DNA of 57,523 nucleotides, from NCBI GenBank assembly GCA_016188575.1, contig JACPHN010000108.1, positions 1-57,523 of the forward strand, in the 5' to 3' direction. Positions 8,335 through 17,200 of the stretch are shown here, one piece after another; the first letter of the stretch is position 1, and each line of letters begins with the position of its first letter. The notes beneath the pieces were generated by a model, which worked only from the letters and a program-made list of their open reading frames with translations, did not search any database and was not told where the DNA came from. This DNA is from Candidatus Schekmanbacteria bacterium. Its GTDB lineage: Bacteria; CSSED10-310; JACPHN01. The position numbers and the translations under genes are program-made.

Positions 8335-9351
8335 CTACAAATATCCGATGACGAGGCCCTTCGTCAGCAGGTACCACCCGTCGATCAAAACAAATAGCAG
8401 AATTTTGAATGGCAGCGATATCGTAGTCGGTGATAGCATTGACATACCGAGCGCCTGAAGGACGTTGGCGACAATCATGTCGATTACCAAGAACGGAACA
8501 AAAAGTATGAATCCAATCTGAAATGCCTCTTTTAGCTGACTGATCGCAAAAGCCGGGATCAGGACCATGAAATCGTGTGGCCCAATCATCGGCGTGCGAT
8601 CCTCAGCAGAGGCATTCTTCTTCAATCCATGTCGGTGCAACTGCATACCAACGCTGTAGAATAACATGCGCTCTCTCTTATGTGCATGCTTCTCCAAGAA
8701 CTCTCTTAGTGGCTCTTTGCCCTTGTCAAACGCCAATTTCCCTATCGATACGGTTGCGTTCGACAATAGGGGTTGTCCGGTTTTTACTTCTACTATGTCT
8801 CTTATCTCATTATGTATTCTCGCCCCAACCGGCATCATGATAAATATGGTTAATATCATAGACAGACCAATGATAATCTGGTTCGGCGGAATCTGCTGGG
8901 TCCCAAGCGCGTTTCTCAGAATCGAAAAAGTCACGCTCACCTTCACAAAAGAGGTGACCATCGTGAGCAGGAACGGTGCCAACGAAACCGCCACAAGCGC
9001 TCCCATCATCAGCATGGGGCGGCTCACAGGGGTGTCGCTTCGCGATTCGGACAGGATGTCGCGCAGCGATTCCTCCACATTCGGCTCCGTGGTCGCCGTC
9101 GGTGTAGGCGGCGACGCCACCGGTGCCGCCGTGGCCACGGGCGTCTGTGCCTGCGCGCCAGCGGTCATCAGCAGTCCGCCCATCACGATTACAGCGGCGA
9201 GAAGCGAGGCGCGGACCGCCCAGCCGCGGGCGTGCCGGCGGCGGGCGCCGCGAGTGCGCGCGGGGACGGACGCCGCGGCGAACTGGCTGCGGATCGGCGG
9301 GCGATTCGGGGATTCCCACTCCATCCGCGATACGCCACTGGGCTGCGTCAT
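8335..9351 (-). CDS. sctR: Type III secretion export-gate protein SctR with FliP-like signal/leader
   Basis: A 338-residue FliP/SctR family protein. The core has SFVKVSVTFSILRNALGTQQ, then IPPNQ, and the C-terminal SPTTISLPFKILLFVLIDGW. Typical SctR is about 215 residues. Here a ~45-residue Arg-rich leader, a hydrophobic segment ending in AGAQAQ (signal-peptide-like, as in FliP) and a Pro/Thr/Ala linker are added. The ATG at 9351 overlaps the TGA of the fliO-like gene as ATGA, supporting this start; an internal ATG nine codons on is possible. From about 8390 to 8880 the coding strand uses ATA, AGA, TTA and CTA codons rare elsewhere in the window, an unexplained codon-usage island. Confidence 0.88.
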   Translation of the reverse strand: MTQPSGVSRMEWESPNRPPIRSQFAAASVPARTRGARRRHARGWAVRASLLAAVIVMGGLLMTAGAQAQTPVATAAPVASPPTPTATTEPNVEESLRDILSESRSDTPVSRPMLMMGALVAVSLAPFLLTMVTSFVKVSVTFSILRNALGTQQIPPNQIIIGLSMILTIFIMMPVGARIHNEIRDIVEVKTGQPLLSNATVSIGKLAFDKGKEPLREFLEKHAHKRERMLFYSVGMQLHRHGLKKNASAEDRTPMIGPHDFMVLIPAFAISQLKEAFQIGFILFVPFLVIDMIVANVLQALGMSMLSPTTISLPFKILLFVLIDGWYLLTKGLVIGYL

Positions 9352-10007
9352 GATTGTTTCCCTCCCGCGAGCGCTCTGAAGAGGGCTCGCACTCCATTTT
9401 GGTCGCGCGGCGCCTGGCGAGCGTTCGTTGCCGGCCCCGCAGTTTCTTCCGCCAAGAGCTCGTCGACATCACTTGCCGGGATCTCCGCGAGGGTGTCGAG
9501 ACCCTTTTCTCCCGATCCGAGCAGAAAGTAGCGCTTCCCCGCCCGCACGATGTGAACCGTCCGGTTAGGCGCCACGCCAACGGTGTCCATGACCGCCAGC
9601 AAGCGCCCGCGCGGCACCGCAGACCGATACGCTCGCGGCAGACCCAGGCGCAAGACAACGTAGGCGCCGCCGCCGACGAAGGTGAGGGCAAGCAGGGTCT
9701 TGAGGAGCAGACCCACGCCGAGGAGCCCTTCCATAGGAGGCGCATCATCCTCGCCTATCGCCGGCCCGGTATTCGCCGGCGCCTCGCGCTCGTCGCTCGC
9801 CGCTACCACATCGCTGCGCGGGGAGCTGACGTCAGGAACCGGCTCCTCCAAGACCGCAGCACCCGCGGGGGCGCTGGCCACGGCCGTAGTCTCAGGCTCG
9901 GCGCCCGCGAGTGACAGGCTCGCGACCAGCACTACGGCAGCGCCTATCAGCCAGCCCGCGCGCCGTTGGGGCGCGAGCACGTCGGCGGAGCAAGTCACGT
10001 GGCTCAC
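9348..10007 (-). CDS. FliO-like membrane protein of the export operon
   Basis: About 219 residues with an N-terminal hydrophobic signal/anchor, an acidic Pro/Ala linker, a second membrane helix around residues 95-115 and a small basic-hydrophobic domain (RGRLLAVMDTVGVAPNRTVH, then IVRAGKRYFLLGSGEKGLDT). That layout and the pattern of the last domain match FliO, the flagellar assembly factor for FliP. FliO is normally absent from non-flagellar secretion systems. Position between sctQ and sctR is exactly that of fliO. The start is uncertain: GTG at 10007 follows the sctQ stop directly, another GTG is at 9998, and neither has a clear ribosome-binding site. The family call is by layout and context. 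Confidence 0.65.
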   Translation of the reverse strand: MSHVTCSADVLAPQRRAGWLIGAAVVLVASLSLAGAEPETTAVASAPAGAAVLEEPVPDVSSPRSDVVAASDEREAPANTGPAIGEDDAPPMEGLLGVGLLLKTLLALTFVGGGAYVVLRLGLPRAYRSAVPRGRLLAVMDTVGVAPNRTVHIVRAGKRYFLLGSGEKGLDTLAEIPASDVDELLAEETAGPATNARQAPRDQNGVRALFRALAGGKQS

Positions 10008-10011
10008 GAGA

Positions 10012-11658
10012 CTAGCGGAACAGGTTGAGCACGCGGACACCCAACTTCCCCTCGACGTCGACGAGCTCCCCCTTCGCCACGGTGCGGCCTTCGACTGCGA
10101 GATCGACGGGTTCTCCGGGGATCTTGTTGAGCTCAATGATCTGGCCTGGACGGATTTTCATCAGATCCTTCATGGTCATGATTGCCTGACCAATAACGAT
10201 TTTCACCGGGACATACACGTCGCTGAGCATGGGATAGGCCTGGTCCAGGTTGTCTGCCTCTTGACCTCCGCCACCAGGGCCGTCCGGGCCGAGCACCGGG
10301 CCAATATGTTCCTGCGTCGCGTCCTGTCCTTCTCGCACGCCCATGTGGGTATCCTCTCCGCGAATGATTTCTTCAACTCTGAGCTGAATTGTGCGGCCTT
10401 CCTTGACGATGACGGCGCGCAACCCACCCGCTCCCGGCCGATAATTGACACGCAGGATGACGGGTCCTCGCAGCTCGCCCTCGACGAGCCGCAAGCCGAG
10501 GTCATCGATGAGCACGACGTCTCCCAGACGTAGCCCGTTGATTTCGGCCTCGTTGAGCTCCAGCCTGCCGAGCTCGGCCCACATGCGGGTGCGATAGCTC
10601 GCCCAGGGTATCAGCCGCTCGCGAAGCAGCGCAATCTCCCGCGCCGACATGTCCTTGATGCTGTCGGGATCGGGCAGAAACCCCTCGAGGATCGCGGGCT
10701 GCGGCAGGAAGACGTGAACGTAGCCGCCATTGGCACCGATCGACCAGTCGAGGGAAAGCAGCACACCGGTCTCCGCCGCTGGAATCTCGCGCTCGGACAA
10801 CAGCGTGCGGGCATCGATGAGGCCATGCAAGCGGAGGTGCACGCGAGGCCGATCGCCCCACTCCTCGTGGAGCAGATGCAGAACCTTGAGAAAAACAAAC
10901 TCCAACACCCCGCGCTCTAGCTCCGAGAGCCCGACAGCCGCCTGGTCCCGCGCTTCCGTGCCGCCGAGAAAGCTGCTGACCAGGAAAGTCGCAAGCTCAC
11001 TGTCCACTTCCACGAGGCACTCATGGTTGGTGGGGATCATCAGCACGCGCGCGACCTGCCCGCCTTTCGGTACCGCCTTGAGAAATGCGGCGGTGCCGCA
11101 GGTCTCGACTCGCCGCAGGCGAATCCGCTGGCGAAGCTGATGGCTGGCCTCGCTGCGCACCGAAAACCGCAGCTCGTAGCATTCGACGAGAATCATGTCA
11201 CCGTCGCGGAGCGCTTCCGGCGTCTCGGGCAAAAGCCGCCTGCCGTTGACTAGCGTGCCGTTGGTCGAGCGGAGGTCCACTGCGTAGTAGCGTCCATCCT
11301 GTGCATAGATCTTGGCGTGCCGTCCCGACACGGCCTTGTCGGCAAGCTGTAAGGTGTTGTCAGCGTGTCTGCCGATTACCATTGGGGTTTCGCCGAGCGC
11401 GAACATGGTGCCGCTTGGCGTCGCCCTCTGCTCGTCACGGGATACCACTTCGATGGTAGCAACCTCGTCGCGGGCCTCATCGAGGCCGAACTTGTGCAGC
11501 AGACTGGCGAGCCTGCCAAAGAAATCTTCCTTGAAAAGCGACAGCGGCACGATTCCTGTCAGGCTTTCCACGAGTCGCGCCTGCTGCGCATCGACCTTGG
11601 GCAGCGACTGAAGGGTAAGTGGCCTGATTTTCTTGCTCTGAGCGGTGTCGGTGGTCAT
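10012..11658 (-). CDS. sctQ: SctQ/FliM-FliN-type C-ring protein with N-terminal FHA domain
   Basis: A 548-residue protein, well above the ~300 residues usual for SctQ. Residues about 83-168 are an FHA phosphothreonine-binding domain with its key residues present: GRHADN (96-101), SGRH (111-114) and STNGT (131-135). A middle region follows. Two SPOA (surface presentation of antigens) domains lie near 378-445 and 475-548, the last reading ELNKIPGEPVDLAVEGR. SPOA domains build the cytoplasmic sorting platform that docks export substrates. A Gly/Pro-rich linker separates the two. The ATG overlaps the upstream stop as ATGA. The FHA domain suggests that platform assembly responds to a Ser/Thr kinase; no such kinase is in the window. 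Confidence 0.88.
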   Translation of the reverse strand: MTTDTAQSKKIRPLTLQSLPKVDAQQARLVESLTGIVPLSLFKEDFFGRLASLLHKFGLDEARDEVATIEVVSRDEQRATPSGTMFALGETPMVIGRHADNTLQLADKAVSGRHAKIYAQDGRYYAVDLRSTNGTLVNGRRLLPETPEALRDGDMILVECYELRFSVRSEASHQLRQRIRLRRVETCGTAAFLKAVPKGGQVARVLMIPTNHECLVEVDSELATFLVSSFLGGTEARDQAAVGLSELERGVLEFVFLKVLHLLHEEWGDRPRVHLRLHGLIDARTLLSEREIPAAETGVLLSLDWSIGANGGYVHVFLPQPAILEGFLPDPDSIKDMSAREIALLRERLIPWASYRTRMWAELGRLELNEAEINGLRLGDVVLIDDLGLRLVEGELRGPVILRVNYRPGAGGLRAVIVKEGRTIQLRVEEIIRGEDTHMGVREGQDATQEHIGPVLGPDGPGGGGQEADNLDQAYPMLSDVYVPVKIVIGQAIMTMKDLMKIRPGQIIELNKIPGEPVDLAVEGRTVAKGELVDVEGKLGVRVLNLFR

Positions 11659-12488
11659 GGCTTGTCCAGGTTTTCCTCTCCGATAGTGGCGCCTTCCAAC
11701 AGGGCGCCGTCAAGACGGGCGCCGTCCAACTTGGCGTCAACCAGGTTGGCTCTCTTGAGGAAAGCGCCATGCAGGTCGGCGCCGCTGAGATCGGCACCGC
11801 GCAAGTCGGCCTCGCTCAGGTTGGCGTGCCGGAGCGAGCAACGGCTCAGATCGGCGCCTTGGAGATTGGCGGCGCGCAGGTTTGCGTAGTCCAGGCAGGC
11901 CCCGGTGAGCACCGCCGAGGCCAGGTCAGCGCGCTTCAACGTCGCCTTTTGCAGGTTTGCCCCCACGAGGCGGGCCCGCCGCAGAAACGCATTCTTGAGA
12001 CTCGACCACTCCAGATTCGCGGAGCTGAGATCGGCGTCCTCCAAGTCAGCGTTATTGAGGTCCACATCCTTCAGGTTGGCCTTGACCAATTTCGCGCGGA
12101 CCAGGTTTGCATCTTCCATGTCCGCCTTGTACAGATCGGCGGCATTCAGGAGACACTCCTCCAAGTTCGCCTCTTCCAGGTCTACGTGGGGCATGCGCGC
12201 TTGCTGCAGGTCGGCTTCTTTCAGGTTGGCACCGTACATGTTGACCAGTTGCATCTCGGTTTTGCCCATTTTGGCGCGAAAGAGGTTGGCGCGCCACATG
12301 CTGACCGCCGAGAAGCGGGAGCGCGAAAAGTCCGCGTTGGAGAGGTCGCGATGGTCGAGATCGAGCCCCGAGAGATCGAGATCCTGGAGCGGCTGCCCGC
12401 CGAGCTCGACATCGTCGATGTCCAGCCCGGCAACGCCCTGACCAGATCGCAGCCGGTTCAGCAACTCGTCCAGGGAAACTTTCCTCAT
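11655..12488 (-). CDS. Pentapeptide-repeat protein
   Basis: A 277-residue protein made almost wholly of A(D/N)LXX pentapeptide repeats from about residue 35 to the end, expected to fold as a right-handed quadrilateral beta-helix. The first ~30 residues are different and may cap the helix. The ATG has GGAGG five bases upstream. The stop overlaps the sctQ start as ATGA, so it is translationally coupled to the FHA-SctQ protein. No signal peptide is seen, so it starts in the cytoplasm. It may be a platform scaffold or a secreted substrate; known pentapeptide effectors exist in Salmonella, but nothing here proves secretion. Confidence 0.9.
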   Translation of the reverse strand: MRKVSLDELLNRLRSGQGVAGLDIDDVELGGQPLQDLDLSGLDLDHRDLSNADFSRSRFSAVSMWRANLFRAKMGKTEMQLVNMYGANLKEADLQQARMPHVDLEEANLEECLLNAADLYKADMEDANLVRAKLVKANLKDVDLNNADLEDADLSSANLEWSSLKNAFLRRARLVGANLQKATLKRADLASAVLTGACLDYANLRAANLQGADLSRCSLRHANLSEADLRGADLSGADLHGAFLKRANLVDAKLDGARLDGALLEGATIGEENLDKP

Positions 12489-12506
12489 GAGAGATCCTCC
12501 GACTCG

Positions 12507-14072
12507 TCAAAAATCCACGCGAACCGAGTGCTCGCCGCTGTTGTTCAGCCGCTGCCAATCGTTGATCCCCAACTGCAGTGCTCCCGATCCAGGTGCGGCG
12601 ACGCCCGCGCTACCGACCAGAAAGATCGAGCCGGCACTGCCGATTCTACCGATGAGCGCGCCATGAGGGAAGCCAGGGACAGGGTCGAGGGCGCGGTTGG
12701 AGGCGCATTCGGTAAGCTTGTTGCACAACGCGCTCGACAGCCCGCCCGGACCGGCGCTCGCGGATCCCCCTCGGCAATCCTCTTCCTGATCCAGACAAAT
12801 CGTCCCCGTGACGGCGGCGGTGATGCGATCCCCTTTCTCGACCCGGATCCCGGCAACCTGCAGCGCCGACGTTTCAGCGTCCCGCGCCGGAACGGACACG
12901 GTCACTGTGGTATCCGTCGCGGTGGTTGCCCGCGAAGTCTCGGTCAGCGGGGAATTCCCGTTGAGACCGAGCGCCTTGATGCGATAGCCGTACGCGATAC
13001 CCGGTTGCAGTGTGGCATCGGCAAATGTGACGACGTTGGCCACCACCTGGCCAACCACCGCAAACTCGCCATCTCCGGTCTGGCGTTGCAGCTCCAGCCC
13101 TTGCTCGAGGCAGCCCGCCCAGTTCGTGCCGTCGGACGGATCGTGCCAGCGGATTTGCACTTGATTCTGACCGGTGGGAATGGCGCGAAAGCTGCGCGGC
13201 ATCGCCGGCACATCCCCCGTTGTGGAGGCCTCGAGATCTGCGGAGATAAGGCCATCGGCGAGCTCGTGCCGCACGCGAGCGCGGGCGACCAGGTAGGAGC
13301 ATGAGTCCAGGTCCGTCAGCGTGATGGACCCCGCCGCAGGGTCCGTGCTTGCGGCCGATTCGTACCAGGTGTCGCGAAACCGCAGGTCGAGGGTAAAGAA
13401 GACTCCTGGCGGATACGGCTGGAGATTCCAACCAATGACCAGAAAGTCGTCGCCGCGGCCCTTCAGATACAAGATCGGCGGCGGCAGTGGCCCCACTCCT
13501 GTCAGCACGGCCGAGCGGTCGCTCTCGTTGCCGGCGAGGTCGAGAGCCGTGACGTACACGTTACCGGTGATATCTGGCATCGACACTTTGGTAGCATACT
13601 TGATCGGCGATCTGTACCCAAAGAGCTCTGCGTTTCCCGTCCAGTAGACGCGGTAACCGAAAATCTCGGAAACGGCAATCGGGACGCCGTTGGCGCGCGT
13701 TACCGGCGGGACGAAATCGAGAATGATGTGGGTCATGCTCAGGGGAAACCAGCGAATCGAGGTTGGGGGTCGGGGCGGCGGCAGCGTGGCGTCGAACGTC
13801 ACCGCGGCGGAATGGTCGGCACCGGCCCGTCCGGGTGTGGGCCCGGCGACCGCCCAAGCCAGCGTGATCAGGAGGACGATCACCGCGACGAGCGGCGCAC
13901 GCGCGCCGCAAATCGCCCGTTGCTGCGGGACCGGGTCGTGGCGGAGGTCGCTTCCGTCATGCCGGTCCCTGGCCTTCGCCGGGAGGAATGTTGCCGGCAT
14001 GGCGATGATGGCGCCCTCGCGTCCAGTAGACGGGTGGTTTCGAGCGCCGCGACACCCTGACATGTTGCTCAT
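12507..14072 (-). CDS. Membrane-anchored or secreted protein with FN3 repeats and a LecA-like C-terminal domain
   Basis: About 521 residues. A basic N-terminus of ~55 residues precedes a hydrophobic segment (LVAVIVLLITLAWAVAG). Fibronectin type III-like repeats follow, the clearest near residues 300-400 (VQIRWHDPSDG and GYRIKALGLNGNSP). The last ~115 residues resemble the beta-sandwich of PA-IL-type lectins: GALIGRIG, then VGSAG and LQLGINDW, with a final NSGEHSVRVDF. The start is uncertain among GTG 14087, ATG 14072 and ATG 14063. The gene lies 18 bp upstream of the pentapeptide gene and heads the type III operon. Being exported by Sec and carbohydrate-binding are inferences from the layout. 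Confidence 0.7.
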   Translation of the reverse strand: MSNMSGCRGARNHPSTGREGAIIAMPATFLPAKARDRHDGSDLRHDPVPQQRAICGARAPLVAVIVLLITLAWAVAGPTPGRAGADHSAAVTFDATLPPPRPPTSIRWFPLSMTHIILDFVPPVTRANGVPIAVSEIFGYRVYWTGNAELFGYRSPIKYATKVSMPDITGNVYVTALDLAGNESDRSAVLTGVGPLPPPILYLKGRGDDFLVIGWNLQPYPPGVFFTLDLRFRDTWYESAASTDPAAGSITLTDLDSCSYLVARARVRHELADGLISADLEASTTGDVPAMPRSFRAIPTGQNQVQIRWHDPSDGTNWAGCLEQGLELQRQTGDGEFAVVGQVVANVVTFADATLQPGIAYGYRIKALGLNGNSPLTETSRATTATDTTVTVSVPARDAETSALQVAGIRVEKGDRITAAVTGTICLDQEEDCRGGSASAGPGGLSSALCNKLTECASNRALDPVPGFPHGALIGRIGSAGSIFLVGSAGVAAPGSGALQLGINDWQRLNNSGEHSVRVDF

Positions 14073-14087
14073 CACCTCGCCTCGCAC

Positions 14088-14237
14088 TACGTTAATTCCA
14101 GGACGGGTCGATATCCTGCATCGCGATCCGACACCGTCACCCTGGCGTCATAACAATACCTTAGAGGATTCCGGCGAGGAGAACAAGACGTCGACTGCCG
14201 CCGAATCCTGGTGTCCGAACCGCCGCTGGCAATAGAT
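14088..14237. other. Divergent intergenic region
   Basis: This 150-bp gap separates the start of the FN3/lectin-like operon (minus) from the large surface-protein gene (plus). Promoters for both must lie here or nearby. I could not pick a confident -35/-10 pair. GAGGAG at about 14175-14180 is too far from either candidate start of the plus gene to act as its ribosome-binding site. Confidence 0.4.
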
Positions 14238-17200
14238 ATGAACCGACCACCGTCATCCCGACGCGCCCCTGCTTGCAGATTCTCGCCACTACCTGCGGCC
14301 ACCGCCGTAGGCGCGCTGTTGGTGGGTCTCGCCGTCGCCGCCCCCGCCGTCAGACCCGCGTACGCCGAGACCCTCACGTTCGCTACCCATGTGGTCATCA
14401 ACGAAGTGGCCTCGGCCCCGAACGGACGGCCCACCGCACAGTATGTCGAGATCTACAACGCGTCGAAACAGAATCAGATTTTGCGGACGGCTGACGGCAT
14501 CACGGTAAATCGTAGAATCGGGGATGCCGCCGAAGTGACGGCGACCGGCGGCATGTACCGATTCCCAAAGAACACCTACCTCTCGCCGCGACAGGCATTT
14601 GTCATTGCGAAGTGCGGAACGCCCTTCCGCAACGCCTTCGGATACAGCCCGGATTTCGAGTTCGCAGCCGGTTGCAATGACATCACCGTTCCGAACATGG
14701 AGCGGGATTCCTCGTGGGGAATCGGCTCCTTCGACCTGGCCTCGTCCGGCGACACGGTCGTGTTGATCGACACCAATGGTGCGGACATCAGCAGCTTTGC
14801 ATACGGCAATGCCACCCTCGGCTCGGGAACGGCCGCCCCGCTGCCGCCTCCCGGCAAGGCCCTTGGTCGCATCACCGACGGCTTCGAGGCCACCATCGCC
14901 GGTAGCGACGAACGGTGGGATCGGTCGTTCGATTCCCGCGATCCGACACCGGGAGCCGGCCACATCGTGAGCGCGTTTGGTCGTCTGGACGAGACGCGCG
15001 TGCGCGTCGGATTTTCCGAAGCGCTGGTTGCCGGCACCGTCCCCGTGCCGAAGGCCATGACCACCGCAAACTTCACGCTCGAAGGCGTGTTCGCGCTGGA
15101 ATTCGCCGAAAGCAAGCCGCTCGTGCTTCCCGATGGCACCGAGCCGTCGACTCTCGTGCGCCCGGACACTGTCATTTTTAACCTCCTCGCCGGGTTGACC
15201 ATCGCGCAAGTCGATGCCAGTCAGTCGACAATCGGCCTGCGCAATGTCGTCAACGGTTCCAACCGCGTGGCCTCTGGAGATACCGTGCGGGTTCGCCAGG
15301 CGGCCGTGGGCGCTGACGACATCACCGACCTGTTCCTGCCCGGCAACGGGGACGCCGCGGCGCACCTTCTTCTCTACCTCGATCTTTCCTCCTGGGTAGG
15401 CGATGGGGACCGCCTGGAGGCCATCACGCTCCAGTTGACGCCGGTCGCCGGGTCCCCGAGCGGTGCGCAGCTCGCGCCCTTCTCTACGTCAAGCGCCGAG
15501 AGCGGGCTCGGCCTGTACCGGGACGATGGTAACGGCGTCTTTGACGAGTCACTTGATTATCCGATGCCGTTGCTGGCGCCTGATAACTGGGAGTTCAACG
15601 TGCCGATCACACTGGCCACGGAGCTCGGCGACATCGCTGACGTGCTGTCCACGGACGTGCTCAACCCGCCGCGCTTCTTCGCGGTGGCGCGCATGCCCGG
15701 CATCAGCAACGGCGATGCGTTCACGGCCACGCTGATTGCCACCGTCATCGAGATGCAAGATGGCGCGCGCGCCGCCCTGCGACCCGTCAGTCTCTTTGCC
15801 GCAACCAGAGACCTGGTTACGCAGGTGATCACCGGCGACACGGCGGCTCCCGTAATCCAGCCCCAGTCCGTGTCGCCCCAGGTCGCCAAGGATGGCGATC
15901 CGGTCACGATTCGCTTCGCCGTCAGCGAACCGTCGGGCGCCGATCCCGCCGTGCAGATCGATACTCATGGTGCGCAAAAGGATCCTTCGAGCACCACGAC
16001 CAGCTTCGTCTATCGCTTCACCGTCGACCAGGAAGCTGGCGATGAGGAAGGAGAGCATCCCATTGTCATCGGCGTCGAAGACAGGGCGGGCTACACGGCG
16101 AGCGACAACTCGCTGACGGTCACTTTCGATTACACGCCGCCAGAGTTTTCAATTCCTGTGGAGGTACTCCCGGCCGCGGTGCCCGCGGGGGGAACGGTAA
16201 CGATCACCTTCGAAGCTGGCGAAACGTTGGGGGGAGCCCCCGTGGTCACTCTGGCCGGACGGCCTGCGACCCTTATCGGCCAGCTTGCCAACGCGTATAC
16301 CTACTCGTATACGGTTGATTCCGACGTCGATCCGGAAGGATCGCAGCTCGTGCTCGCCACGATTCGGGACAAGCCGGGGAATGAAATCACGGGCCAGACC
16401 GCGGTATGGGTCGACTACTCGCCGCCGCGATTCACCGCAGACCCGGTCATTGATCCGCCGTATGCGGCAGACGGGGCGAATCTCAAGATTACCTTCGACG
16501 TCAATGAGCCGCTCGCGGCTGATCCCATCGTGACGCTGGGAAATCGCGAAGCGATGCTCGTCTCGCGTAACGGGATGTCCTACGAGTACGCCTTCGTCGT
16601 CGACAAGCAACGGGATCCGGAGGGGGTCTTCGCGGCGACCGCGACGGTAGAGGACCTGCTGGGCAACCGGGGTTCGGCCACCGGCGGACAGGTGGCTTTC
16701 GACTTCACGGCACCGCAGCTCTCGGTGCTGTTGGATCGGCGCGGCGCGAGCTCACAGGAGACGGTCGTCCCCGTACAGTACTCGCTGCTCGACGCCATTG
16801 GCATCGATGACGAAGTGACGCGACTGACTTTCACTCGGGTGCGCGGCGCACCGGATCTGCGCGCCCATTACCTGATGAAGTCGGGGGGCATTACCTCCGA
16901 CCTCGGGGTAAACACCGTCGCCCTCGACGGAGCCCTACTCGGGCTGGTGGAAGGCGCTTTCTATACGCTGACGCTGGACGCCGCAGACTGGGTGGGAAAC
17001 AGCAGCTCGACTCAGGCTGAAGGTCTGTTGCTGTACCGCGGGGGCAAGACGGTCTTCGAGGTATCGGTTGGGGCAAAGGGCAGTGCCGACGGGTCTCCGG
17101 AGAAACCGTACGGCACGATTACCGCGGCGGTAAAGGCGGCAAACGCGGCCGCTGGGGGGTATGTCGTGGTTCACCCGGGGGTCTACGAGCAGCGAAACGG

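Noticed and set aside
6027-11658. Reading the export genes as an ordinary flagellar operon
   Set aside because: SctU signature, the FHA-SctQ fusion, the pentapeptide partner and the absence of any flagellar structural gene argue against it. The FliO-like gene keeps the question open, so it is listed as a finding.
11769-13304. 511-residue open frame on the plus strand
   Set aside because: It is opposite the pentapeptide and FN3/lectin genes; its repetitive look is the antisense of the pentapeptide repeats.
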